DNA of 64,000 nt, from positions 2,418,001 to 2,482,000 of the forward strand of contig JANATF010000005.1 of the NCBI GenBank assembly GCA_029449245.1, written 5' to 3'. How positions within the stretch are numbered: position 1 is the stretch's first letter; every line of letters starts with the position of its first letter. A program made the translations under genes and the position numbers. Positions 22,511 to 35,581 of this stretch are shown here, one piece after another. Under the pieces are notes generated by a model. That model worked only from the letters and a program-made list of their open reading frames with translations. It was not told the DNA's origin and did not search any database. Source of the DNA: Mortierella alpina (lineage: Eukaryota > Mortierellomycota > Mortierellomycetes > Mortierellales > Mortierellaceae).

Positions 22511-25500
22511 ATGTCTCCCTCACTACCTCCTCCTCCTCGAAAGCTCTCGTCCTCGGGCGTCTCGGCACCGTCCTCGGCCAGATACCCGACAGTCAACCCA
22601 AACTCGCTCGCGGCCTCTGATCCCTTGCTTGACCAGGACGACGACGACGACCTGGACCAGGCACTTGCGCAGCTGCTCGGTCAATCCCATATCAACTCTC
22701 TCCAAAATACCTCTGCAGGGGTACATCACCATCCGCACTGCAAACACCATGGCGATAACAGGCCGTTGAGCATCACCAGCATCTCTAGCCTCGGCTCTGG
22801 CTCCTATTCTAGCTACGGGAGCACCCACAGCCGCAGAGTCTCGCAGGCTTACATGTCTCCGCTCTCACCTGCCCTCAGCGAACCCTCGGGCACGTCGTAC
22901 TTTAGTACTCTACCCGAAGAAAGTGACGAAGCCTGTCCTACCGAGAAGGATGGCCACAAAAATGACACAGCAGCAGACGCAGCCGCAACAACAACAACAA
23001 CAACTGCAACTACCACTGCTGCTGCTGCGTCTACCGCGCCTGCATCAGTACAAGACCATCAGGAGGACATGAAGATGGCCGCCTCTTCCTTCCCATCCTG
23101 CACCTACTGTTCAAGCGTGAGAAGCAATAGCATCTGCAGTTCGGGCACGCAAGATGACAAGGCCGCTCTGTCCAACAGCGGCGGCAGCAACTCCAACATC
23201 AACAACCACTTGCGCGGTCTCGGCCTCAACCACCAGCACCGCAACAGCCTTCATAATCAGTTTTATGAAAATAGCCGACATGCGGTGCTAAAAGAATTTG
23301 TGCCGACCGAAGTGCGCCATCGGCTGAGCTATCATCTCGATGAATGCTGGTTTGTGCACTTTTCCCCCTCTGGAAAGTATCTGGCTTCCACAGGACTGGA
23401 TCAATCGATCCTCCTATGGCAGAATGTCGCGGTAAGCGCTTCTTGGCAACCTTTTTTTTTCTTTTTTGCTACTGTTATTTTCTTTTGTTCTACAGGGACC
23501 CCTATTGCCTTCATTCAAATGATGCACTTTGTTGTGCCTTATGTTTGGTATAGAGTGGGAACTCTTACAAAAAGACGTGCACATAAAGCCCAGGCGAGGT
23601 GTGAAAAAGAGAGGGACGACAACAACAAAGAGGATGGATGGGTCGCACAAGAGACAACACACACAGAGAGGAAGAGACACTCAAAAACCCAAAAAAAACA
23701 ACAGGGCGACAAAGGCCACGCAACACACACACCTAGGGATCGCACGATAGAGGGTCAGATGCAGTCTACAACCCTGGTTCTTAAGCACTCGTGTTTTGTG
23801 CGAGGTGCCGAAAGCAAAGGTCCAATTGTGTGCGTGTGTTGTGTGTATGTGAGTCTTCACCATTTGTGTCCTCGGCCCGAAAAAAGAGGGGTGGAGGGAG
23901 AGCTCTAACAAACTATGCCGAAAGAGCTGGCTAGTTTCCACCAGAGCTGTGTCCTTTTTTTTTTGTTTTTTTTACTTGACGTTAGTGCCCTCCTGTGAAC
24001 GAGCTTTCCCCTCCTATGATCTTCGATCTGAAAAATAGGACGCGCCGCGTGCGAACATTCCTCTGCTTCGCAAGTGGGGTCTCTTGGGCAGTGCAAAACT
24101 ATTCTTTTCTGGGAGGGGCACAGGCACGATTATCAAACGCACGAACGGACCAATGACCCGTTGCTGCGGACATACGTCGGCAATTCAAATTATATATCAA
24201 ACGATCGTGTGTCAACGTACGAGTATATGCGAGATGGCCATTGCATTATCAAGCTCGCTCGCCACTACCACTTCGTTCTTGGGTTTCCCTTTCCGCTCTT
24301 ACTTGCATGATCATGGCGGTATCCCGGCTGTCGTCGCTTTATTTACTCTTCTTTCTTTGAAATGGTTCGAATCACAGAGCTGGTTGGCCCAGAAAAAGAC
24401 TTTTTCTTTTTTTGGATCGTTTGGTTTTGTTGGCTCGATTTTTTTTTTCTAGTCCTTATTGTTGGTCAGGTTTTTTATTGTGGATGGTGGAAACTGCGCG
24501 CTTGGGGTGGGAAAAAAAACATTCTCAGGCCGAACCGTCTTGATGGGTATTCTTATCTGTATGAATGTCACGGTGTGCATGTGTATAGGGGTGTTGTGGG
24601 CAGGTGCGCGAAAAAAAGACGTGCTGGCATATGCGTAACAAGCGCATAGTCAACTCCTGTGCTGTTTTTGTGTCCAGCGGAGACCATAACTGAGACAGGG
24701 ACAGACTCGAGGCGAACAGACAAAGAAGCGCGAAAAGAAAAAAAACATAGACACAAAAGATGGTCAGGGTGCCAGGGCTGTTTTCATGCATGCTCGTTGT
24801 GTAACGGATGCGTTCCTGGTCTGATCCGACAGACTCCTCGGAATAGAGAAGTGAGAGAAAGAGAGAGAGAGAGGCGCGAGAGTTTGTGGGACACAAAAAT
24901 AACGGTGGTTGGTGCGATGAGCGCATCTGCCCCTCTCTCCTGTCGACTCAATATGCACTGCTGTGCCAAGATTGAGATCTCGATTGTGAGCGCGCATCGA
25001 GCAAAGCACCAATGCGGCTCTTTGTTTTTTCTTTCTTTTGCCGCCCGGGGGCCGGGAGGGGGGGGGACAGACCCATAATCCTTTGCTCATACACTCGACT
25101 AATTTCACATTTCTTTTTTTGCACCGATGTCTCCGATAGACGCCAGAGCCAACCATTTACAAGACTTTTGAGTTCTCGCGCTCCATTACCAATGTGGAAT
25201 GGTCTCCCGACAGCAAGCATCTCCTAGTCAACCTTGGTTTTGACATTGGTAGCCCTGGGTCTGCTCCCGAGTTCAATATGATCGATGTAGAGGTACGGCG
25301 CTGCGTGGGTTCCTGAGATGCATGCATCTGCTCCGCTTGACCTACCTCCCCTCTCCCCTCTCAGCCCCCGCCGTGTACCCTCTCCTCCCCCAAAGAATGC
25401 TAGGCTTGCCCAAGTTCCGATCTAGCGGCGTCATGACTTATGCATGATGCGAACCCATGGCACTAACCCAGGGTACTATTTCTGATGTTTTTGTTTTGAT

Positions 25501-26748
25501 GTAGAATGGTGAAATTGTTCTCACACGTAGACAACGGGATGGTCCTCATGATGATCACGTCAATGGCATCGGCTGGCTGTCAGACTCCAAGAGGTTCGTC
25601 ACTGCACCCATGGACGGCATGATCTACGTTTGGGTAAGACTTGGGACCTGGAGCTATCTCGCTCTTTCTTTTTTTTTTAACATCTTGCAGACGTGTCCCG
25701 TTTCGCCTTGAGCACTAACGAGTTTCTTTTTGCGGCGTTTATTATTTTTCATTTGAACTCTTTGGTCTTAAATAGAACCTGCAAGGCGAAGTGATCCAGG
25801 AGGTGGATATTGGCGCTGACCAACACGTCGAGAAGTTGTGCATGATTACGGGCCATGACAAGGCGCTGATTGTCAATGGCGAGAATAAGATTGAGGTCAT
25901 CTCATTCGACGGTCAAGAAGCAAGGTAATGGAAGCGCATCGAGAACAAAAAATGGTCGCGCTGTGATTAATGCTCAAGCCTTATTTTAACATGATGAGGG
26001 CTTCTTCTTCATAGATCTGTGGACTTGATGGCCGATAGGCCATCTGCATTGTCCGTATCGCCCAATGGTCTCTATTTGTCCATCAGCATGAAGGTAAAAA
26101 AAAATGAAAAAGACATCATGACCCTCTTGTGTTGAGTCTACGCGTTAGAGAGGCAAGACCGAGGACTAATACCATGCAATATGTGTATGCTTTTGCTCTA
26201 TACGCGTCTAGACTAATGCGGATTTATGTCGACCGGCGCAAATTCTGATTTACGACCTCCAGACACTGACATGCCTGAGGGCACTGGAAGCGGACACGTA
26301 CATCAACGAGATGTTTGTGATCATGCCGTCCTTCTTTGGACCGGGCGGCGAGATCCTCTGTGCGGGATCTGAGAATGGAAAGATTCATTTCTGGGATGTC
26401 GAGACGGGTGAGCTGATCGACGTTTTGAACGAGCATTACAAGCATTCTGGATGGGTGACGATCCATCCGACGCTTCCAGGTATGATGGCCACCTGTAGCG
26501 ACGACAATCATATCATCCTGTAAGTGTCCTGGATTTGCCTTGTCGAGTGGATTTCAATTTGATGCATTGTGATCATTTTCAAAGTGAAATCTGCTGACAA
26601 TGTGGGCGACTTTTTTGTTTTTTGTTTCTGTATCATCTTTAGTTGGACGACAAAGGACTTGAGCAGGGCGTTGCAGGACGAGGACGAACAATGGATGGAG
26701 AGTCGGCGTACTGTCTTGCCAGCGGTTGACATCAAGAAGGGCTGGTAG
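22511..26748 (+). CDS. WDR26/Gid7-like WD40-repeat protein
   Basis: Seven exons (22511-23431, 25140-25292, 25505-25633, 25776-25924, 26015-26093, 26212-26519, 26643-26748) give 614 residues, all junctions in phase. Residues 1-250 are low complexity (polyT/polyA, Ser, Asn, His). A WD40 propeller fills 255-614: HLDECWFVHFSPSGKYLAST, LDQSILLWQN, SITNVEWSPDSKHLL, HVNGIGWLSDSKRF, LCAGSENGKIHFWDVETGEL and MMATCSDDNHIIL before the last intron. Blade order and the end region resemble WDR26/Gid7, a subunit of the GID/CTLH ubiquitin ligase. The N-terminal LisH-CTLH module of that family is not visible. ATG 22511 was chosen for its good context although the frame is open further upstream. Intron 1 is 1708 bases, by far the longest here. 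Family level is moderate. Confidence 0.8.
23432..25139 (+). other. Long intron 1 of the WDR26-like gene
   Basis: The protein reads straight through (LLWQNVA joined to TPEPTIYKTFEF), so no coding exon is required inside. The intron is rich in T runs and purine tracts and has no recognisable gene on either strand. Confidence 0.6.
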
Positions 26749-28236
26749 ACCCTCCTGCCAAACACCATCCTATATCATATTTTTATATAGTATACCTCTA
26801 TTTTTCTTTTTTTTTTGCTTGCTCACTTGCTTTTTTGACAGAACTTTTGCTTATCCAACTACCCCGCCTCGTCACACACACCTTGTATATATCAAAATAC
26901 ACGAGCCAGACGCGTTATTTCACGCGCTGTTCAGAATATATATTTTCCGGTTGTTTATTGTCGAAAATGTCCTCTGTTCAAAAGCGCTTTTTTAGTTCTC
27001 TTCCTTGACAGTTGTATATAAGGCGAGAGGATATTTCTGTGGTGGCTGTGTGTTTCTTTGCCTGAAAGTTGTTTTTTTAAAGATCCAGATTCGGGCGTGG
27101 TGCTCTCCATGGGTAGAAGACACGTTACGTCTCTCAGTAGCCCTAATGATCCCCGGAAGCTTCACCTGAAGCCTTTGCGGCCGTCGTAGCAGGAGTAGTG
27201 CCTGTGTGCTCGATTGTATTTTTGTTTTTGTTTTAGGGTGTTTGGTTTGTGGTTTTTTTGATGGGGTTTACGATAGAGATGTGTAAGAGGGGAAAGACGG
27301 AAAAGAATGTGGGCGGGCGTGTGGGAAAGGTATATCAGCACAGGCGGACATGAAACTCTGAGGAGTTATGTTCATCAACATCAAGCAACACGGGACGGTT
27401 GGAAAGGACGCATGAAGAACCTTCACGAGGGCATTCGCACTGCTGACTCTTTGGGATGTCTTTCATGACTACACGGGTACAAGGATAAAAGAATAAAATT
27501 ATGAACATCATCATCTGGTGTCATGTTGTACTCGTCAATAATTCTTGTGATAAAGCCATACCTTGCTCGACGTGCTATCAATTGATCGCCGAGAGTTGGT
27601 AGACGGCCAATGGTGAAGGAAAGAAGAGTATAGACATAACGAAAAAAAACAATGGTTATGATAGTCTAGCAAAACGGAGCATATAACTGCGCCATCATTG
27701 ATCATCCATGGCCTCGTATCGAGAAAGCTATAGTACCATGCCACAGCCTTTCCAGGTCTAAGAAATATGATTGAGCAATACAGACAAAAAAAGGGTCTCT
27801 TGACCGTCAGTACGGAGAATGACATGCCGTTAATCTGTTTTCAGCGTCGTGAAAGATTCGAGAATCGCAAGCAAGATGTCAAAGGCAAACATACGGTCTT
27901 TCCGCACTTGTCGCATTTAACAGCAAAGCACATGGTTGGAGTGAAAGTTGGGAGAGAGAGAGAGAGAGTTGGGAAGTTGATTGAGTTGCGTCAAGAACGG
28001 ATGAATTGAAGTGTGAAATTGAAGGTCGGAATAGACGACCTTTTATGGAACGCGAAACGTGATCGACACATAACAAGGTTCTAGACGCGCGGCCCCCTCC
28101 ACACGCAGATCGCCAGCTGGACCTCTCTCGCGCACCCTCAAAGATGCCCCGCTTGAACTCAATCGGACGGATAATGTTCATATTGTACAAGTCCGGAGGT
28201 TTTTAATGTAATAGTCGTAATAGAATAAGATATCAT
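26749..28236. other. 1.5 kb convergent intergenic region
   Basis: Lies between the 3' ends of the WDR26-like gene and the serine-rich coiled-coil gene. AT-rich 3' UTR-like sequence follows 26750, and a GA run is at about 27954-27969. No supported gene. Confidence 0.5.
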
Positions 28237-31200
28237 TTATACAGAATCCCGACGGTGATGACCTCGGTGCATCAAGTCGCGGGTCAAGGTTTTACCATAG
28301 GTCTTGCGCTTCAAAAACTGACCCACTTCCTCCACTGCAAATCCATGACTGCAGGTTCGGCCGTGGCTGGGCCGCTTGAACTCGAGCAGCTTCGACTTGG
28401 TATGGTCCCGGTAAGAATAACGAGGGCACGCTGGGAGTGGTGGTAGTGGCATCATAGGTGGGGGGCGAATCATCATCATGTCGATGTGATTGTCTTGGGT
28501 GTTTGAAAACGTGGACGAGGTGCTGCTTCCAAGAGGAGAGCGGACCATTGATGCGCCACAGGCACGAGGCGAAGGAAGAGGGGATGGCGGCAATGCGCAG
28601 GTGGGCGGAGCAGCCAAGAATCGTTCCAGCGATGGCTGCTCTGGAGAGCGACCCATGCCGGTCAGGCCCAGACCAACGCCCATTGGGGTGCCATGATGCT
28701 GATGGTGGGGCTGATGATGGTGGACATGTCCTTCAGGCTGATGGGGACCTCCTCGCGAAAAGTAATCCTCCATCACACTGCTATTGTGGCTGGATGCATG
28801 GCTGCCACCACTGCTGCGGTTCGCCGGCGAACCGGAGAATGGATGTGCCTGATGCGGGTGCTGCTGGTGCTGCTGTGGACTGTGATGATGGTGTTGATGG
28901 CCGTGAAACGATCCAGAATGTTGGAGAGTTGTAGTTCCACCGCTTCGCCTTGCTCCGGAATTGCTGTTCCAAAGGTTTTTCATGAGGACTGCAGTAGACA
29001 TGTCGGGGGTCGCTGATCCGGAAGCACCAGGGATCATTTTGGGGAATGAAGTCGACCGGGAGTCGCGTCTGGGCGCTACATTGGACTGAAGATCCACGTA
29101 CTTGATCATGTCTTCGCCGAGCTCCTCAAATTCTGATTCCTGGCCTTCATCGTCGTCTTCGCTGTAGTCCTCGCTGCTGTAATTTCGGTCGCTCATACCG
29201 AACACCTGGGATCGGTCGTCTCCGCAGTCAAGCGCACGTCGTCCGCCGCCCTCAACGATCGCATTGAGCTGCGAGAGATTGGCTTGACTCAGCGCTGCGC
29301 TGTTGCTGCTCTTGAAGTCTTGCTCGGACTTCAGAAGCGTATGGATATCAAATTTCATTGTTCCGGGGCGAGACGTTTGCTTGAAAATGAGTGGATCCTC
29401 CTGCTTCTTGTGGATCGGCAGTGGTTGTGCTCCTTCGCTAATTCCAGCAATGGCAACCCGCGACATTAATGCTGCAATAGAGCTGCTACGATCCGCGCTT
29501 GTTACTGAGCTGATGGAGGAGGAGGAGGTACGAGTTGGCGACGAGCGACGATGCTGGGAGCTGGAGCGGCTCGTGCTGGGCATGTTTTCCTCGAGGCATC
29601 TCGATCCTGAGCGAAGTAAGTCCTGGGTAGTGAGCAGTATCCGCTGATAGACTTCATCTGATTCCTTGAAGGACCAGTTCTCGATCGCTTCGTCTGGACA
29701 CATGTCGATATCGACTTTGATCTCGTGCTCGCGACACACAAACTCCATTCTATAGAACAGTGTTAAATTATGTTAGGGGCTACGCGCTTATGCATCGATG
29801 CATTGCCTTCACCCACTTATGTCAGCGCATGATGTTATCCAAACTTACGCCTTCAGCTGCATTTGAAGCTCCAGCAGCATCTTGTCTCTTCTCGTTATGA
29901 CTCGATTGAGTGTCTCTTTCTCGCCCTTTAGGTTAGCGTTCTCAATTTGAAGCTCGATGATCTAATAGAATGCAAACAAAACTCTATCAGTCTCAAACGT
30001 TTCAGACGTTAATGTGGCCAGAGAAAATAATGCACTAAAGCCTACGATCTCTCATACCTTCTCATAGAGACCGCATTCCCTTTGGCGGTGTTCCTCTTCT
30101 TCGCGCCTCATCTCGCGCTTGACATGCTCTGGCAGAGTCAATGGGGGCCGGCATGTGCACTGTACAGTTGTTGGACCAGCAGGCTCTGTTTTCATTTCTT
30201 CAGCCCTCGCTTTGGCGTCAATACTCTCACCGCCCTTCTTTTCAAGCACCTGGGGTATTGTGGCGGGAGCGGCGTGCTTCAATGGGGAGGGAGTCGTAGG
30301 CGTCGCCACCGTGAATGAGGACGAAACCCCTGTTGATGACACAGATGGTGGATTAGGTAGAGGCCTTGTTGGGGCTGATGTTGTGGTAAGTACGGCCGCT
30401 TTTAGAGTCAAACATGTAGGTAAGGGAGACGAGGAGGACGATGATAAAGTTGCAAAGGATGAGGACGGGGGGAGGGTGGTGGTGGTGATGGCAGGAATGT
30501 CCGCGGCTGATGGGCGTCTTGAAGGGGGCTTTTGAGGTTGACCTGGTATTGAAATCGAGAACTGGGTATGGGGAGATGCTGGTATTGGTCTGGTCGGTAC
30601 TGCATGGATGATTGGTTTAGTGGGTTCGAATGACGGGGCAGAAGCGGAGGTAGTGGACTCACAGTCGCTTGTCTGTGACAAGAAACAACCCGAGTCGCCG
30701 TCAGAGTTAAAGCGCTTCCTAGATCTGACGGTTGACGACGTAGAGGAAGAGGAGGAGACACTCAAGGTCGGTGATACAGACACGGGAACGCCTGATGAGG
30801 CCGTGAGCGGAGACGTGGACGAGGGACCCGACAGGGCCGCGGTGAGTGGGACCGGCGAAGGTGTTGCTGGGGGCTGCGAGGAAAAGCCCTTGAGGTGTGG
30901 CGTGGCGACGGTAGATCCAGGTCCATTGGGAACGTTGGGCTTAGTCACGATCGACGGTGGTTTGATACCTGTGGATTTCTGAATCCGCAGAACCGGCTTT
31001 GCTATTTGTGAGGGCGCGCTTATCGCGCTGGTGGCCATACTTGCCGTGGCGGTGGAGCCCGCTATTGAGTTGCCATGTCTCTGATGTGAGCCTTCTCCCA
31101 TTCTGCTTGTGGCCACAATGCGTGGAGAGGGCAAGGACGAGGCGAGTGTCCGTGGCGTGGCGAATGAGGTGTTGGGTCGTGCGATTAGAGAGGGGATCGC

Positions 31201-31611
31201 CATGGAGGTGTTCTCGCACTTGCTGTCTGCATTCAGCCGTGGCACGCTCTTTGGAGATCTGAGTATTGGTAGACCGGACTCCTTTGCGGCCGCTGGCTGA
31301 AGAAGGTGTGAAGGCGTTGTGGAGAGGGACTTTTGAGTCGGAATTTGCGACGTGCTCGCAGAGAGTGATGGAAGGGAGGGTCTCCGTGGTTTTGGCTTGC
31401 GAATTGTTGAAGGAGTGTTATTGCTGGAGCCGTTGCCACCGCTCCCTGTGCTATTGTTGCTGCTGAAGCTGGAGCTGGAGCCAGTTTGTGATGAATATTT
31501 GGTGCCTGAGAGGACGGGGACGGGAATGCCAGGGGCTGCAGCGATTGAAGGAGACGTGCAGGCCAGCGTGGAGGAACGAGCTCTGGTGGGCGTTCGGATG
31601 GAGGTGGCCAT
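28237..31611 (-). CDS. Large Ser/Pro-rich protein with central coiled coil
   Basis: Not recognised. Exons 31611-30058, 29961-29849 and 29749-28237 join in phase to 1059 residues. The start ATG at 31611 has an ideal context (CGCACCATGG); an in-frame ATG at 31662 is also possible. Residues 1-480 are low-complexity Ser/Thr/Pro. A charged helix (HVKREMRREEEEHRQRECGL) leads into a coiled coil (IIELQIENANLKGEKETLNR, then RRDKMLLELQMQLKAMEFV) that spans all three exons, and then a folded-looking block CPDEAIENWSFKESDEVYQR near 575-600. The rest is His-, Ser- and Pro-rich, and the C-terminus is basic. The coiled coil and following block are probably the conserved core. A cytoskeletal or scaffold role is possible but not shown. 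Confidence 0.78.
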
Positions 31612-34279
31612 GGTGCGGTCTATATATACAGGTGGGCATAAAAAAGAAAAGCGAGGGTGCAACGACAGAAAAAGAACAGGATCGAGAATAGAGATGAAGG
31701 TGTGGATGTATTACAACGGAGGACGAAAGTGGGACAGAAAAAGAGGCTCGTTAATATTGGAGCGGGCGATCCGCAGGAAGCACCAGAAGGGGACCAGTGA
31801 GCAGCCCTGGAGGTATATAAAAAAAAAGAGCAACAAATAGGGAAGAGAAGAGAAAGGAAGAGACGAGACGAGACGGGACTCGACGAAGAGAGATAAGCAG
31901 CACTTTTGCAAGAAGGCTAGAGTGGAGAGAGGGATGCGAGAGGTATCGAGATGGAGCGCAACGGGGATGAAGAGTTCCGCGAGTTGATGGTATAGAGAGA
32001 GAGAGACGAGAGAGCAGGATGGATACAGCATGCAGGTCAAAAGGAGGTGAGGCGAGAGAAAGAGAGAAAAGAGAGAGAGAAGCGATGGAGACGTGAGTGA
32101 GGAGGGAGAGAGAGAAAGAGAGCAAGAGCCACGACAGAAATACACAACAAAAAAAAATATTACGAGCTAGCCAAAAGACCAATTTGAGGATGCCTGCGAC
32201 GAAAATGGTATACACAACAGGTTTGAGTGAGCACCCAAAAAAAACGGTGCTTCACGAGAAGAACGACGGATAGTCTGCTTCAAGTACCCATCGGGTAAAC
32301 GTGCATATCACCAGACAGGAAGAGAGAGCGCAACAGGCACCACAACAGCCTACTGCATCCTCGCGCTCTGGACGGGACTGCCGCATCATCAGAAGGCAGG
32401 ATGATGTCGTTGTGGGGATCGTGAACACAAACGAGAATCCTCGCATCGTCGCATAAGCAGAGACCCAAATAAGCCCAAGCTTACAAAATCTCCCGATCAT
32501 AGACCTGCAGGAAAAAAAAACCAAAAGACTACGAGCATGGTGTTTTCGTGAGGGACGCGACAACCAAGCACGCCACAGTAAATGAGGGTTGCAAGTCCTG
32601 CATGCAGGCGAGCGGGACAGGGGTATGTTTGGATGAGGATTGGACGAAGGATGCTCTCGCTGACCAGCCTAATTAATGTTATTCAGCGCGTGCGTGCATT
32701 GCGAACAAGGTTCGATATCAAAAATTGGATTGGCACTGAGCATGGTGGACCAGCAAAGAGCGTAAGCGTCCTGCGCATGTTGGTTACCGCTCGAATGCAA
32801 AAAAATGTTCCGAAGGTGGGCAAAGATGACACATTAGAGAGAAGACTGACAGACAATAATGGCGATCGAAGGCGTATGACAGAAAGCTGTTGTGTGTGTG
32901 CGACCTCGTGTTTGCCTGTGAGAGCCAGCAGGCGCCGTAGCAACTCCAAGAACCAGATGGGAGATGTGGGTAGACCAAGAGGAAGGAGGCAGGAAGAGAA
33001 CGAGATGGAGATGGGAGGAAAGGCGCAACTGTCGGCCGTGCAAGAGCAAGTCAACAATACCCCCGAATAAAAGAAAGGCGGATATGCAGCACACAGTGAG
33101 AGCAGAGGTGACATACCTACCCATCCAAGCCTATCATGGGCGAGAACAGAGGATGCAAGGAAAAATGGGGTCCTCTTAACGCCGGCCGACAGGCTAAGAG
33201 AAAGCAGGGGGTGGCAACCGGAGCTGGTCTACAAAAAGAACGAAAAAGGGCCTGCTGGGCGTTCAGATAGGACGGACCATTGTTCACAGTACGTCGGGGT
33301 GGGAAGAGAACAAAGTCCTCTGCCAGGAACTTCACCTTTGGCTTGTTTATATAACAACTTGCGTATCGAGTTCTCCCTTGAACGAACAGGGATCGTGACG
33401 GCACACCGCATGCCGCTTCAGCTCGACACTCGCTCTCGTTCAGTTCTTTTTCTTTTAATCCTCTCTCTTCCCATCTCTCGCTCTCGTTCTCCACTCCCGT
33501 CCCCTTATGGCTTATCCCTTCTATTGAGACCTCATGTCTCCCTTTGATCCATTCAAACATGTAGACTCTCCGCGACTTTTCGCACACGTCGTAAACGAAA
33601 TCTCCTTGTCGCCTACGCCTCCGCATAAGCCCCTCGGTTACAGATATCGCTTCCTGCACTACCGAGTGCTCCCTTTCGGACACCTTCATTTCCCGCTATA
33701 ATTACTACCGTGCTGTACATCGTGCTATGGATAGGAGGTGTCGCCATCATTCATTACTTTTTTTCTGCGACAATAATATCGGCTGTTGTGTTGGCAGGGG
33801 AAGTAGCCAGTGGGAGCAAGAGTACCAATTCAACCTCCAGCGTCATTTCCATAGGTACGCATAGTATAGAATATATCCTTATCCTCTCCATGACTCTCGA
33901 TCGCCGAGAATGACACAAGTAAGAGCAAGGCGTTCCCCGCCAACTCTTTACAGTTTGAGACCTACACAGGCTACACTGCCATAAATGAAGTCAGCACCGC
34001 ATCTTCATACCAAGGAGTTTCAAAGGGGGGCTATTTTTGCCAAGGCCACATGGGGTTGCCTGGCTGAGGTAGCTCTTCTGTCTAGAGAGAGCAGCTAACC
34101 TGAGTAAGAGACAACTTCTGCGGTAACTTGCAAGTGAGTTCAAAACGCGTGGGATCGCGTTGTTTTCCCCAAAACCGAGCTGCTGTGTGGTGTGACTTTA
34201 AATCTATAGCTGTCGCAAAAAAGAGTGGAGAGTCATCAAACCCTTCCCCACATTTTCTGCACACCAACAATCTGACAGC
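31612..34279. other. 2.7 kb divergent intergenic region
   Basis: Largest gene-free stretch outside the satellite segment. Directly upstream of the coiled-coil gene, 31840-32130 is extremely GA-rich on the plus strand (pyrimidine-rich on the coding strand), like the upstream regions of several genes here. The longest open frame (minus, 33117-33689) has no recognisable features. The last part must hold the RPE1 promoter. Confidence 0.5.
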
Positions 34280-35194
34280 ATGCCCATCGCCAAGATCTCG
34301 CCCTCCCTGCTCTCCGGAGACTTTGGTATCCTTGCCGCTGAGTGCAAGCGCATGGTGTCTCACGGAGCGGACTGGCTGCACATGGGTACAGGACGGCTGC
34401 TCTTTTTTATTTTGCTCTCTAATCGAACATGGATGCCGAAGTTCACAATGGAATCTAACATGTGTCCTTTGTATAATACTCTGTCCTTGGGTCCATAGAT
34501 GTAATGGATGGGTAAGAGTGGGTGCAGAATCTTTTACTTGTCTTTCTTGCGCAGTGGATCTTAATCACCATCGTCGCGGACTTTGCAGAGACGGCTAACC
34601 CCCCAACACTCCCATTTCTCATACACGCGCAACAGCCACTTTGTCCCCAATATCACCATCGGAGCCCCAGTGATTTCGTGCCTGAGCAAGCATCTTGATG
34701 CCTTCCTCGACTGCCACATGATGGTCTCCCACCCCGAGAAATGGGTCGAGGACTTTGCAAAGGCCGGCGCCTCCCTCTACTGCTTCCACATCGAGGCCAC
34801 CGAGAACGCCTCCGCTTTGATTGATCAGATCCACGCTGCAGGCATGAAGGCCGGCGTCGCCGTCAAGCCCAAGACCCCAATCTCCTCGGTCATGGACCTT
34901 GGTGACAAAATGGATATGTGCCTGGTCATGACCGTCGAGCCCGGCTTTGGCGGACAGCGGTTTATGGCAGAGTGCATGCCCAAGGTTCAGGAACTTCGCG
35001 CCCGTTACCCTGACCTGGACATTGAGGTCGATGGAGGCATCGCTCTCGAGAACATCAACGCCGCAGCCAAGGCTGGAGCCAACGTCATTGTTGCAGGAAC
35101 GTCCATCTTCAAGGCGGATGATATCACTGGCACCATTGAGAGCTTCAGGACGACCGTCAACACGGAGCAGGCGCTGCTGGCTCAGAAGCAGTAG
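34280..35194 (+). CDS. RPE1: Ribulose-phosphate 3-epimerase
   Basis: Interconverts D-ribulose 5-phosphate and D-xylulose 5-phosphate in the pentose phosphate pathway. Exons 34280-34385, 34499-34511 and 34636-35194 give 225 residues, the usual length. Exon 2 is a 13-nt microexon that completes the metal-binding DVMDGHFVPN motif. Other signatures: AKISPSLLSGDF at the N-terminus, HMMVSHPEKW with metal-binding His, MTVEPGFGGQ with the catalytic region, IEVDGGI (catalytic Asp) and VAGTSIF for phosphate binding. Cytosolic, no targeting peptide. Antisense frames over this gene are shadows. Confidence 0.95.
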
Positions 35195-35581
35195 ATCAAG
35201 GGATGAGTGCATAACCTTGGAATCAACGGACATTAGGAGCCAGGTCTTCTTAACATATCAAGAGATGAATCAAACAAGAAAGAAATAAACCCCACGCCGT
35301 CGGAGACTCGAGAAATACGACAGCCTTTAGAAAGTCAATGTCCTCTCCAATGCATTGCCGGATTTTGTCCCCTCCCGACACCATCTTTGCCTAAAGACCC
35401 TGAAACTCATTTACTTTAGAAACCTCACAGGGAGCAGGGGGTGCATGAGCAATGCTTCAGGGGTGAGACGCCGTTTTTGGGGCTCATGTTTTTATCCTCC
35501 AAACGCGATCCCTCGTTTGGGGCCACGAAGTCTACTCTTTCTATTGTCTTTGGTGGACGGATGAGGCACCGGCCGGTCTCT
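35195..35581. other. Convergent intergenic region
   Basis: Between the 3' ends of RPE1 and the SLC35-type transporter. No gene seen; presumably two 3' UTRs. Confidence 0.5.

Noticed and set aside
24060-24150. WD40-like phrase (GSLGQCKTILFWEGH) inside intron 1 of the WDR26-like gene
   Set aside because: It resembles part of a blade, but no splice sites in phase connect it, and the protein is continuous without it.
24355-24385. GGTTCGAATC, a tRNA B-box look-alike
   Set aside because: No matching A box or acceptor stem could be placed around it.
32252-32563. 103-codon minus ORF
   Set aside because: No recognisable feature; lies in a low-complexity promoter region.
33117-33689. 190-codon minus ORF in the large intergenic region
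   Set aside because: Low-information, Arg/Glu-rich composition, no motif, no upstream exon; likely chance.
34619-35233. 204-codon minus ORF antisense to RPE1
   Set aside because: Antisense shadow; RPE1 has all family motifs on the other strand.
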